Of a DNA stretch of 33,009 nucleotides, positions 1-8,425 are shown in pieces. The first letter of the stretch is position 1. Every line of letters starts with the position of its first letter. The notes under the pieces were generated by a model. That model had not been told where the DNA came from, did not search any database, and saw only the letters and a program-made list of their open reading frames with translations. Where the stretch lies: assembly GCA_022616375.1 (NCBI GenBank), contig JAKEEW010000172.1:1-33009 (forward strand), given 5' to 3'. Source of the stretch: Sporichthyaceae bacterium. GTDB taxonomy: Bacteria; Actinomycetota; Actinomycetes; JAKEEW01. The translations under genes and the position numbers were made by a program.

Positions 1-58
1 CCTGCACAGACGCAGTCAAGGGATCACGAAAACGGCGATCTTGGGGAGGGCTACCGAG

Positions 59-1027
59 TCAGCTCAGGCGGACTCGCGGGTCGAGCACGGCATAGGCCAG
101 GTCCACCAGGATGTTCGCCACCACGACGAAGAACGCCGCGATCAGCACCGTGCCCATGATGACCGGCAGATCCTGGGTAGTCACCGACTGGACTGCGAGC
201 GCACCGAGGCCGGGCAGACCGAAGATCCGCTCGGTGACGATGGTGCCGCCGAGCAGCGCGCCCAGATCCAGACCGAACAGCGTGACGATCGGGGTCAGCG
301 CGGACCGCAAGCCGTGCTTGAGCACGACCGTGCGCTCGGACAACCCCTTGGACCGCGCGGTCTTGATGTAGTCCTCCCCCATCACTTCCAACAGCGATCC
401 GCGGGTCAATCGGGAGTACGTCGCGGCGAACACCAGCGCCAGGGTCAGCCAGGGCAGGACCAGGTGCCGAGCCCACTCGAACGGGTTCTCCACGAACGGC
501 ACGTACTGGCCGGCCGGGAAGATCGGGAAGCCGGCCTTGGTGAGCTGGAAGAAGAAGAAGTTGAACAGCAGCATGCCGAGCACGAACGTCGGCATCGACA
601 GCCCGGCCAGCGCGATCACGGTCGCGGTCCGATCGGCCAGCGAGCGTGGCTTGGTGGCCGCGAGGATCCCGATCGGGATGCCGATGAGCAGCCACACCAC
701 CGCCGCGCCGAGCGCGATCGACAGCGAGACCGGCAGCCGCTGGACGATCGTGTTGAGCACCGGCTCCTGGTTGATGAACGAGGTGCCCAGATCCGGCGGC
801 CACTGGAACAGGCCGGACAGGTAGTCCCAGTACTGCTGGTACAGCGGCCGGTCCAGGCCCAGCGAGCGCCGCACCGCGGCCACGGTCTCCTCGGTGGCCT
901 GCCGGCCGGCGAACACCCGGGCCGGATCGCCGGGCGAGGCCACGAAGAACAGGAAGAACACCGCGGTCGCGATGATCCACAGCACCAGCAGGCTGAACAG
1001 GATCCGCCGGATCAGGAATCTCAGCAC
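59..1027 (-). CDS. ABC transporter permease, oligopeptide/dipeptide type (OppB/DppB-like)
   Basis: 322-aa ORF; N-terminal MLRFLIRRILFSLLVLWIIATAVFFLFF, GDPA, and the EAA-loop-like segment DYIKTARSKGLSERTVVLKHGLRSALTPIVT typical of DppB/OppB permeases; followed by an OppC-like permease and OppF/OppD-like ATPases. Confidence 0.93.
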   Translation of the reverse strand: MLRFLIRRILFSLLVLWIIATAVFFLFFVASPGDPARVFAGRQATEETVAAVRRSLGLDRPLYQQYWDYLSGLFQWPPDLGTSFINQEPVLNTIVQRLPVSLSIALGAAVVWLLIGIPIGILAATKPRSLADRTATVIALAGLSMPTFVLGMLLFNFFFFQLTKAGFPIFPAGQYVPFVENPFEWARHLVLPWLTLALVFAATYSRLTRGSLLEVMGEDYIKTARSKGLSERTVVLKHGLRSALTPIVTLFGLDLGALLGGTIVTERIFGLPGLGALAVQSVTTQDLPVIMGTVLIAAFFVVVANILVDLAYAVLDPRVRLS

Positions 1028-1039
1028 CGTCGCGGCTCC

Positions 1040-2005
1040 CTACTTCGCCATCGTTCGCTCGGAGCCGGGGTCGAACGCGTCCCGCAACCCGTCCCCGAGC
1101 AGGTTGAACGCCAGTGTGGTGATCAGCAGGACGAGCATCGGGAAATAGAGCATCCACGGGGCGACGCCATACAGGCTCTGGTTCTGCACGTCGCCGAGGA
1201 TCTGGCCGAGCGTCGAGGTCGGCGGGACCACTCCCAGCCCGAGGAACGACAGCGTGGACTCCAGCACGATGACCTGCGGGATGAGCAGCGTGCCGTAGAC
1301 GATCACCGGCCCGACCAGATTGGGCAGCACGTCCACGAACATGATCCGGAAGTCGCCGGCGCCGAGCGAGTGCCCGGCCTCGATGAACTCCTTCTCCCGC
1401 AACGACAGCACCTGGCCGCGCACGATCCTGGCCACCGGGGCCCAGATGAACAGCAGGATCACGATCGCGGTGATCCAGGTGCTGGGCTGGAAGATGGCCA
1501 CCAGTGCGATCGCGGTGACCAGGAATGGGAAGCCGAGCATGACGTCGATCACCCGGGAGATGACCGTGTCGACCTTGCCGCTGTAGTAGCCGGCGATCAG
1601 ACCGATGACGGTTCCGACCGCCAGCGCGAGCAGGGTCACCCCGATCCCGATCGCGAGCGAGATCCTGGCCCCGTACGCGATCCGGACCAGCAGGTCGCGG
1701 CCCAGGTTGTCGGTGCCGAGCCAGAACTCCGAGTTCGGCCCGACCGGCAGGCCGTCGATGGTCAGCCCGGTGTCCCGATACTGGGTGGCCGGGTCGTGCC
1801 CGGTGATCGCCTGCAGCAGCGGCCCGCCGACCAGCGCGAACAGCACCAGCGCGCCAATCGTGACGAGCGACATCATGGCCATCCGGTCGCGCCTGAGCCG
1901 CTCCCACGCGAGCCGGACCGGGCTACGACCCTGGACCTTGTGTTGCTCGGCATCCTCGACGGGGCTGTGCATCGGCTCCGAGGCGAAGGCGTCGATCGAG
2001 CTCAT
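1040..2005 (-). CDS. ABC transporter permease, oligopeptide/dipeptide type (OppC/DppC-like)
   Basis: 321-aa ORF; FWLGTDNLGRDLLVRIAYGARISLAIG and EKEFIEAGHSLGAGDFRIMFVDVLPNLVGPVIVYGTLLIPQVIVLESTLSFLGLG are DppC/OppC hallmarks. Start overlaps the stop of the upstream ATPase (ATGA-type overlap at 2002-2005). Confidence 0.94.
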   Translation of the reverse strand: MSSIDAFASEPMHSPVEDAEQHKVQGRSPVRLAWERLRRDRMAMMSLVTIGALVLFALVGGPLLQAITGHDPATQYRDTGLTIDGLPVGPNSEFWLGTDNLGRDLLVRIAYGARISLAIGIGVTLLALAVGTVIGLIAGYYSGKVDTVISRVIDVMLGFPFLVTAIALVAIFQPSTWITAIVILLFIWAPVARIVRGQVLSLREKEFIEAGHSLGAGDFRIMFVDVLPNLVGPVIVYGTLLIPQVIVLESTLSFLGLGVVPPTSTLGQILGDVQNQSLYGVAPWMLYFPMLVLLITTLAFNLLGDGLRDAFDPGSERTMAK

Positions 2006-3081
2006 GACATCGCTCCGGCTGCGGTCGCGTCTTCGACCTGCTCGCTGCTCGGGGTGTGGGTCAGATCGTCACCCGGCTCGACCGGGAAGTGGCACGCAGT
2101 GCGATGCGACGGCGGATCGTCGTCGCGAGCCACCAGGGCGGGCACCTCGTGCGCGCAGATGCTCTGCGCCTTCGGGCAGCGCGGGTGGAAGCGGCACCCG
2201 GCCGGCGGGTGCGCCGGAGACGGCGGATCGCCGCCCAGGATGATCCGCTGCCGGCGATCGGCGGAGCGCGGGTCGGCCACCGGCGCGGCCGACAGCAGCG
2301 CCGCGGTGTAGGGGTGCCGCGGGCGGTTGTAGAGGTCCTTGACGTCGGCCACCTCGGCGATCCGGCCCAGGTACATCACCGCGACCCGGTCGCTGATGTG
2401 CTCCACCACCGACAAGTCGTGCGAGATGAACAGGTAGGTCAGGCCGAAGTTGCGCTGCAGCGAGGTGAGCAGGTTGAGGATCTGCGCCTGGATGGACACG
2501 TCAAGCGCGGACACCGGCTCGTCGCAGATGATCAGCTTGGGCCGCAGCGCGAGCGCCCTGGCCACCCCGATGCGTTGCCGCTGGCCGCCGGAGAACTCCA
2601 TCGGGAACCGGTTGTAGTGCTCCGGGTTCAGCCCGACCAGCTCCATCAGCCCCTGCACCTGGCGTTTGAGCTCGCGTCCCACGGCCAGACCGTGGATCTT
2701 CAGTGGGTCGGCGATGATCGAGCCGACCCGGCGGCGCGGGTTCAGCGAACCCATCGGGTCCTGGAAGACCATCTGCATCTCGCGCCGGAACGGCCGCATG
2801 TCCGAGCGGGACAGGTTGGTGATGTCGTCGTCCTCGAAGAAGATCCGCCCGCCGGTCGCCGGCTGGAGCCCGAGCAGACAGCGGGCAAGCGTCGACTTTC
2901 CGCACCCGGTCTCTCCGACCAGCCCGAGCGTCTCGCCCCGGCGCAGCTCGAGATCGACCCCGTCGACCGCCTTGACCTCGGCCTTGGACCCGCCGAACAA
3001 AGCCGAGCCACGGATCGGGAAGTACTTCTGGACCCCCTCGGCGCGCATCAGGACCTCGCCCGTGAACGTGCTCGTGGTCAC
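2002..3081 (-). CDS. Oligopeptide ABC transporter ATP-binding protein (OppF/DppF-like)
   Basis: Walker A GETGCGKST, signature SGGQRQRIGVARALAL, Walker B LIICDEPVSALDVS, C-terminal oligopeptide_HPY-type cysteines (GCRFHPRCPKAQSIC). Tracked ORF runs to 3261, but a GTG at 3081 overlapping the OppD stop (GTGA) is the probable start. Confidence 0.92.
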   Translation of the reverse strand: MTTSTFTGEVLMRAEGVQKYFPIRGSALFGGSKAEVKAVDGVDLELRRGETLGLVGETGCGKSTLARCLLGLQPATGGRIFFEDDDITNLSRSDMRPFRREMQMVFQDPMGSLNPRRRVGSIIADPLKIHGLAVGRELKRQVQGLMELVGLNPEHYNRFPMEFSGGQRQRIGVARALALRPKLIICDEPVSALDVSIQAQILNLLTSLQRNFGLTYLFISHDLSVVEHISDRVAVMYLGRIAEVADVKDLYNRPRHPYTAALLSAAPVADPRSADRRQRIILGGDPPSPAHPPAGCRFHPRCPKAQSICAHEVPALVARDDDPPSHRTACHFPVEPGDDLTHTPSSEQVEDATAAGAMS

Positions 3082-4100
3082 CGGCGGCTCCCCTCGGACT
3101 CGGCCAGGATCATCGCCTGCCGCTCCTCCCACCAGGACCCGCTGGCCGGCAGCCAGCACGCCGACTGGTGCGCGTCGACGCCGGCGTCGACTTGCATGAG
3201 CGGTGGCAGCTCGGTGCGGCACCGGTCCATCACGAACCGGCAGCGCGGATGGAACGAGCAACCGCTCGGCAGGTTGATCAGGCTGGGTGGGGAGCCCGGG
3301 ATCGGCCGGAGGTCGTGCTGCTGACCGCGCACCGGGATCGACTCGAGCAATCCGCCGGTATACGGGTGGTGCGAGCGGTAGTAGATGGTGTCCCGGTCCG
3401 CCTTCTCCACCGGTCGGCCGGCGTACATCACCATGACCGAGTCGGCGATGTCGGCAACCACACCCAAGTCGTGGGTGATCAGGATGACGGCCATGTTCAG
3501 CTCGGCCTGCAGCTTCTTGATCAGCTCGAGGATCTGCGCCTGGACGGTCACGTCGAGCGCGGTGGTCGGCTCGTCCGCGATCAACAGAGCCGGCTCCAGC
3601 GCGATGGCCATCGCGATCACTACCCGCTGCCGCATCCCGCCGGAGAACTGGTGCGGATAGTCGTTGACCCGCAGCTTGGGATGCGGGATGCCGACCTGCC
3701 CGAGCAGCTCGGTGGCCCGGTTCAGGGCGACCCGCTTGGGCACGTCCTGGTGCGCCAGGATCATCTCGGCAATCTGCTTGCCCACCCGGTAGTGCGGATG
3801 CAGGCTGGTCAACGGATCCTGAAAGACCAGGCCGATCTCCGCACCGCGGATCTGGCGCAGGTCGGCGGAGTTCATCGTGATCAGGTCGGCACCGTTGAAC
3901 ATCGCTTGACCGCTGACCTGGGCGCCCCTGGCCAGTCCGAGCAGCGACTGGACCGTGACCGACTTGCCGCTGCCGGACTCGCCGACTACTCCAAGGGTCT
4001 GGCCGGCGTCGACCGAGAACGAGGCGTTGCGGACGGCCTTAACCACACCGTCGGCCGTATTGAACGCGACCGACAGGTTCTGCACATCGAGCAAGGTCAT
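3078..4100 (-). CDS. Oligopeptide ABC transporter ATP-binding protein (OppD/DppD-like)
   Basis: Walker [48 protein letters not shown]-terminal [15 protein letters not shown]. Confidence 0.93.
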   Translation of the reverse strand: MTLLDVQNLSVAFNTADGVVKAVRNASFSVDAGQTLGVVGESGSGKSVTVQSLLGLARGAQVSGQAMFNGADLITMNSADLRQIRGAEIGLVFQDPLTSLHPHYRVGKQIAEMILAHQDVPKRVALNRATELLGQVGIPHPKLRVNDYPHQFSGGMRQRVVIAMAIALEPALLIADEPTTALDVTVQAQILELIKKLQAELNMAVILITHDLGVVADIADSVMVMYAGRPVEKADRDTIYYRSHHPYTGGLLESIPVRGQQHDLRPIPGSPPSLINLPSGCSFHPRCRFVMDRCRTELPPLMQVDAGVDAHQSACWLPASGSWWEERQAMILAESEGSRR

Positions 4101-4273
4101 CTTGCGCCGTTACCTCGCGCTCGACCCATCTGATCGCCACCCGTCCGTAGCCTGCCGCAGCGTGTCGTCGCGGAAGCTTAACGCGACCTCTCGCCGGGCC
4201 AGAATGGCACACTCGATCGCATTCGAGCACGGAGGGTAACCGGATCTGCGTAGGTTGCCTTACCCAACGTGAA

Positions 4274-4319
4274 GGGCCGGCCACCCACTCCCGCGATCGG
4301 GGGTTTGGGCGGCCGGCCC
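4274..4319. terminator. Strong GC hairpin between the first SBP gene and the oppD-like gene; candidate terminator or attenuator
   Basis: GGGCCGGCC (4274-4282) and GGCCGGCCC (4311-4319) are exact reverse complements, with additional inner ACCC/GGG(C) pairing; located just downstream of the SBP stop (minus strand). Confidence 0.6.
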
Positions 4320-4347
4320 GCTCACTGCATCCGGGTCGTGCCTGGGT

Positions 4348-6129
4348 CTAGCCGGCCAGCCAGACGTTCGTCACGTCACCGTTCTGACCTGGGAAGAAGT
4401 ACTTCCACCCCTTGACCCGTTCGGAGTGGTAACCGAGCGTGTTGCCGGTCACCAGCGGTACCCACACCGCGTCCTCCATCGCCTTCCGGTCGGCCTGCGC
4501 CCACTTCGCGGCGGCATCGTCGACCGACTTCGCGGCCAGCGCCTCGTCGATCAAGGTGTTGACCGCCGGGTTGTTGTAGCAGCCGTAGTTGGTCGAGCCG
4601 GGACCGCAGTTGCGGCCGTCGAGCAGTGGCACGAAGAAGGACCGAGCCGCGTTGCCGGCCCAGTCCGGGCCCCAGCCCGGAGCCGCGATGTCCCAGTCAC
4701 CGGCCTGGCCCGACTGCGGGTTCTGCAGGAACTGGGTGTAGAAGTTCGGCGGCGTCGTGGACACCAGCTCCACGTTCACCCCGGCCTTGGCCAGGCCCTG
4801 CTGCAGGGTCTGCGCGATCGCCGGCGCCTTGCCGGCGTTGCGGTAGACCATCTTCAGGTTGAGCCCGTTCGGGTAGCCGGCCTCGGTCAGCAGCGTCTTG
4901 GCCCGCGCCGGATCGCCCTTGCTGTCCGGGGTCGGATACAGATCGAAGGCCTCGAAGCCGTTGATGGCCGGAGTCAGGATGTTGTTGTTGATCGAGGTGA
5001 CCTTCGGGCCGCCCAGGGTCTGCACGATCGACTGCTTGTCCACCGCGTAGTTCAGCGCCTGCCGGACCTTGACGTTGGCCAGCGCGTTGTTCTCGTTCGG
5101 CGACTGCAGGTTCATCACCAGGTACGGGTTGGACGAGCCGTCCTTGTTGAACGATAGCCGGCTGTCGTTAGCGTCCTGCAGCCGGCGCAGATCGGCCACC
5201 GGCACCTGGGTGTCCCACTGCATGTCCGCGGTGCCGGCCTCGAGCTGCTTCTGCACCGGGCCCTCGTCCGAACCCTGGGTGATCTCGATCCGGTCCACGT
5301 ACGCCTTGCGCAGCGGGTCGGCCTCCGCCTTCCAGGCGGGGTTTCGGGTCAGCTTGATGGATTGGTTCGGGGTGTAGCTCTCGATCTTGTAAGGTCCGCT
5401 GGCCACGAAGTTGCGGCGGAACTCGGGCGAGTCCGGCTTGTACTCCAGCGCCTCGACCGGGACCGGCGAGGAGAACGGCAGCGCCAGGATGTTGATGAAG
5501 TCGCTGGCCGGCTGCAGCAGCTTGAACTGGACGGTGCGCTCGTCCAGCGCGGTCACGCCCTCCAGGCTGGTCTGCTCGATGTAGTCCTTGATCGGGCCGA
5601 CCTCACCGGGGACCTTCGCGAAGCCCTCGCAGTAGGCCTGCATGCCGACGATCGTGCCGGTGAAGTAACCCGGCGCCCCGGTCGGCGTCACCGGGTTACA
5701 CAGCCGCTTGAAGCCGCGGACGACGTCCTCGGCCACGATCTGCCGCGGGCCGCCGGGGGCGTCCCACTGCGCACCCTCACGGATCTTGAACGTGTACGTC
5801 GTGCCGCCGTCGGTCGGCTCGCCGATCTCCTCGGCCAGATCGGGTGCGGGTGTGGTGGACTCACCCGGGTCCGAACTGTTGGGGTAGGACACCAGCTGCC
5901 GGGAGATCGCCCGCAGCAGCGTGTAGGTCACCGAGTAGTACGCACCTGCGGTGTCGAGATGGTCGACGTCACCGGCACCCACCAGCTTGAGCGTGCCACC
6001 CGTGACCGGGGTGCCCTCGTCCTGCTGGGAGCCGCCGGTGGTCGTACCGCCGCCACATGCCGCGAGACCCCACGCGAGGGCCGCGATGACGGCGACGGTT
6101 CGACCGGCCCGGAACCGGTTGATAGCCAT
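4348..6129 (-). CDS. ABC transporter substrate-binding lipoprotein, SBP_bac_5 (peptide/nickel-binding) family
   Basis: 593 aa; lipoprotein signal MAINRFRAGRTVAVIAALAWGLAACGGG; motifs TYTFKIREGAQWDAP, YKIESYTPNQSIKLTRNPAW, VRQALNYAVDKQSIV. Confidence 0.93.
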   Translation of the reverse strand: MAINRFRAGRTVAVIAALAWGLAACGGGTTTGGSQQDEGTPVTGGTLKLVGAGDVDHLDTAGAYYSVTYTLLRAISRQLVSYPNSSDPGESTTPAPDLAEEIGEPTDGGTTYTFKIREGAQWDAPGGPRQIVAEDVVRGFKRLCNPVTPTGAPGYFTGTIVGMQAYCEGFAKVPGEVGPIKDYIEQTSLEGVTALDERTVQFKLLQPASDFINILALPFSSPVPVEALEYKPDSPEFRRNFVASGPYKIESYTPNQSIKLTRNPAWKAEADPLRKAYVDRIEITQGSDEGPVQKQLEAGTADMQWDTQVPVADLRRLQDANDSRLSFNKDGSSNPYLVMNLQSPNENNALANVKVRQALNYAVDKQSIVQTLGGPKVTSINNNILTPAINGFEAFDLYPTPDSKGDPARAKTLLTEAGYPNGLNLKMVYRNAGKAPAIAQTLQQGLAKAGVNVELVSTTPPNFYTQFLQNPQSGQAGDWDIAAPGWGPDWAGNAARSFFVPLLDGRNCGPGSTNYGCYNNPAVNTLIDEALAAKSVDDAAAKWAQADRKAMEDAVWVPLVTGNTLGYHSERVKGWKYFFPGQNGDVTNVWLAG

Positions 6130-6388
6130 GCCTGTCCTTCCTGGATGGGTGGACTTCGACCCTCGTTCGTCACCTGAAGTCCGAGGGTGGGGTACTCATC
6201 CGGGCTCGTGGTGTAATGCCCAAACCCGGCCTAAGCCCCTTATCAAGGCACTGACCATCGTGGCTTGCGATGCTGGTTGCCAAATCGCGACTCGGCGCCG
6301 ACACCGATGTGAGATAGTCGCGTTGCCGTTTCGTGACCAGCATTCGACCGACCGTGTGAAGGCGCCGGTCCGGTGCTAGATCAGCACA

Positions 6389-6423
6389 GTGGCCCTCCGC
6401 CGGTCCTGCTGGCGGAGGGCCAC
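6389..6423. terminator. Perfect 13-bp inverted repeat downstream of the second SBP gene; probable intrinsic-type terminator
   Basis: GTGGCCCTCCGCC (6389-6401), loop ggtcctgct, GGCGGAGGGCCAC (6411-6423); lies about 30 bp past the stop of the minus-strand SBP gene. No clear U-tract. Confidence 0.65.
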
Positions 6424-6454
6424 CGCGGTGCGCCCCAGAGGTGGCTGGTCCCGG

Positions 6455-8206
6455 TTAGTCCTCGACGATCCAGACATTGGTGAGGTCCGGTCCGTTGGTG
6501 CCCAGCGAGATCAGGTAGTTGCCCACCCGGTCGGAGTGGAAGTGCGGCGTCGCGAACGTGATCAGCGGGACCCACGCCGCGTCCTCGGTCGCCTGCTGGT
6601 CGGCTTGGGCCCAGAGCGCGGCCGCCTCTTCCGGCGTCGCCGCCTCAAGCGCCTGGTCGATCAGGTCGTTGGTGGTCCGGCTGTTGTAGCAGCCGAAGTT
6701 GGACGAGTTCGGGCCGCAGGTCCGGCCGTCCAGCAGCGGGACGAAGAACGACCGCCCGGCATTGCCGTACCAGTCGGGTAGCCAGCCGGGAACGGCGATG
6801 TCCCAGTCGGCCTCCGGCTGGAACAGGTAGTTCGTGTAGAACAAGTTGGGCAGCGTCGGGATCAGCTCCACGTCGATCCCGGCCTGGCCCAAGTCCTGTT
6901 GGATGGCCTGAGCGATGGACGGCGCCTTGCCCGAGTTGCGGTAGGGCATTTTGAGGGACACCCCGGAGATCCCCGCGTCGCTGAGGATCTGCTTGGCCGC
7001 ATCCGGATCGCCCTTGTCGCCCTCGGTCAGGAACGGCGACTCGACCGTAAGCTCACCGCCGGCAATCTGCGGCGGCAGGATCCGGTTGATCGGTTCGGCG
7101 ATACTCGGCCCACCCATGATCTTGACGATCGCGGTCTTGTCGATCGCCGTGTTGATCGCCCGGCGGACCTCGGAGTTGTCCAGCTGGTCATCCCGCAGGT
7201 TCATGACCAGGTAGTTGATCGAACCGTCCGGCTCCACGGTCAGACCCGGATCGCCCACGCTACGCAGCCGGTGCAGGTCGGACACCGGGACCAGGGTGTC
7301 CCAGGCCAGGTCCGCAGTGCCGGCCTCCATCTGCTTCTGGACCGGTCCTTCGTCCGAGCCGATGACAACCTCGATCTGATCCACCCAGGCCTTGCGCACC
7401 GGGTCGGTCTGCGGATCCCAGTTCTCGTTGCGGATCAGCGTGATGGACTGGTTGGCCAGATACCGCTCGATCTTGTACGGGCCGTTGGAGATGAAGTTCC
7501 GGCGGAACTCCGGCGAGTCCGGCTTGTACTTCAGCGACTCCTCGGGCATCGGGGTGGCGAACGACAGCGCCAGGATGTTGACGAAGTCGCCGGCCGGGCG
7601 GTGCAGGTTGAACTCGACGGTGAGCTCGTCGACCGCGCGCACCCCGGGGATCTCGTTGGAGTCGATGAAATCGCGGATCGCGGTCGTGGTGGCCTCGATC
7701 TGCGACATGCTCGTGCAGTACTCGGCGAACCCCTCGATGGTCGCGTTGAAATAGCCCGGGGCCGGGTTCGGCCAGACCGGGTTGCACAGCCGCTCGAACC
7801 CGCGGACCACGTCATCGGCGGTCACCTGGCGGGGGCCGTCCGGAGCATCCCAGACCGCACCCTCCCTGATCCGGAACGTGTAGGTCCGGCCCTCGTTGGT
7901 GGGCTCAGGGACGCTGACCGCGAGATCGGCGACCGGCGTGGTCGACTCATCCTGATCGGCGCTGTAGGGATAGGTCACCAGCTGCCTGACCATCGTGCGC
8001 AGCAGCCGCCAGGTCGGGACGTAGTACGACGAGGCGGGGTCAAGGTGATCGATGTCGCCCGAGCCGACCAACCGCAGCGTGCCACCCTCACGCGGAGTAC
8101 TGGCGTCCGAGCTGGAAGAGGCGAGAGTGCCACCGCAGGCGGTGGCAGTGAGAGAGAGCATCGCCGCAAGCGCGGCTAACCGCACCCGGCGGACCGGTCC
8201 AGTCAT
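6455..8206 (-). CDS. ABC transporter substrate-binding lipoprotein, SBP_bac_5 family (paralogue of the 4348-6129 gene)
   Basis: From ATG at 8206: MTGPVRRVRLAALAAMLSLTATACGG (lipoprotein-like signal), then SBP_bac_5 motifs nearly parallel to the neighbouring SBP (YKPDSPEFRRNFISNGPYKIERYLANQSITL). Tracked ORF extends to 8284, but the signal peptide supports 8206. Confidence 0.9.
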   Translation of the reverse strand: MTGPVRRVRLAALAAMLSLTATACGGTLASSSSDASTPREGGTLRLVGSGDIDHLDPASSYYVPTWRLLRTMVRQLVTYPYSADQDESTTPVADLAVSVPEPTNEGRTYTFRIREGAVWDAPDGPRQVTADDVVRGFERLCNPVWPNPAPGYFNATIEGFAEYCTSMSQIEATTTAIRDFIDSNEIPGVRAVDELTVEFNLHRPAGDFVNILALSFATPMPEESLKYKPDSPEFRRNFISNGPYKIERYLANQSITLIRNENWDPQTDPVRKAWVDQIEVVIGSDEGPVQKQMEAGTADLAWDTLVPVSDLHRLRSVGDPGLTVEPDGSINYLVMNLRDDQLDNSEVRRAINTAIDKTAIVKIMGGPSIAEPINRILPPQIAGGELTVESPFLTEGDKGDPDAAKQILSDAGISGVSLKMPYRNSGKAPSIAQAIQQDLGQAGIDVELIPTLPNLFYTNYLFQPEADWDIAVPGWLPDWYGNAGRSFFVPLLDGRTCGPNSSNFGCYNSRTTNDLIDQALEAATPEEAAALWAQADQQATEDAAWVPLITFATPHFHSDRVGNYLISLGTNGPDLTNVWIVED

Positions 8207-8371
8207 TGCCAAACTTCCCTTACTCACTCGATCCCGTGCACACCGTTGACAGGTGACCGTACCGTCATCAGCCCGACACGGCATCTGCGGCGTACCAGCG
8301 AAGCCGATCAGCCAGGCAAAGCGCCAGCATTCTTTGCCGAACCGTTGTCAGAGCAGCCGGGCCGGGCGGAG

Positions 8372-8402
8372 CCGCCCGATCCACCCCGGGTGGATCGGGC
8401 GG
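8372..8402. repeat. 31-nt near-perfect palindrome (15-bp arms, 1-nt centre) upstream of the MFS gene; candidate operator
   Basis: CCGCCCGATCCACCC-C-GGGTGGATCGGGCGG; the arms are exact reverse complements. Confidence 0.7.
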
Positions 8403-8425
8403 TCCCGGCGCGTAGCCTGCACCTG

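Noticed and set aside
51-1907. 618-aa minus-strand ORF overlapping both permeases
   Set aside because: Out-of-frame shadow of the opp permease genes; Arg/Ala/Gly-rich with no recognisable domain.
41-2311. 756-aa plus-strand ORF with Arg/Gln/His/Asp-rich sequence opposite the opp permeases
   Set aside because: Shadow ORF in high-GC DNA; composition is typical of antisense translation and the opposite strand encodes clear OppB/OppC/OppF homologues.
2056-4133. Plus-strand ORFs 2056..3324 and 3168..4133
   Set aside because: Antisense shadows of the OppF/OppD ATPase genes.
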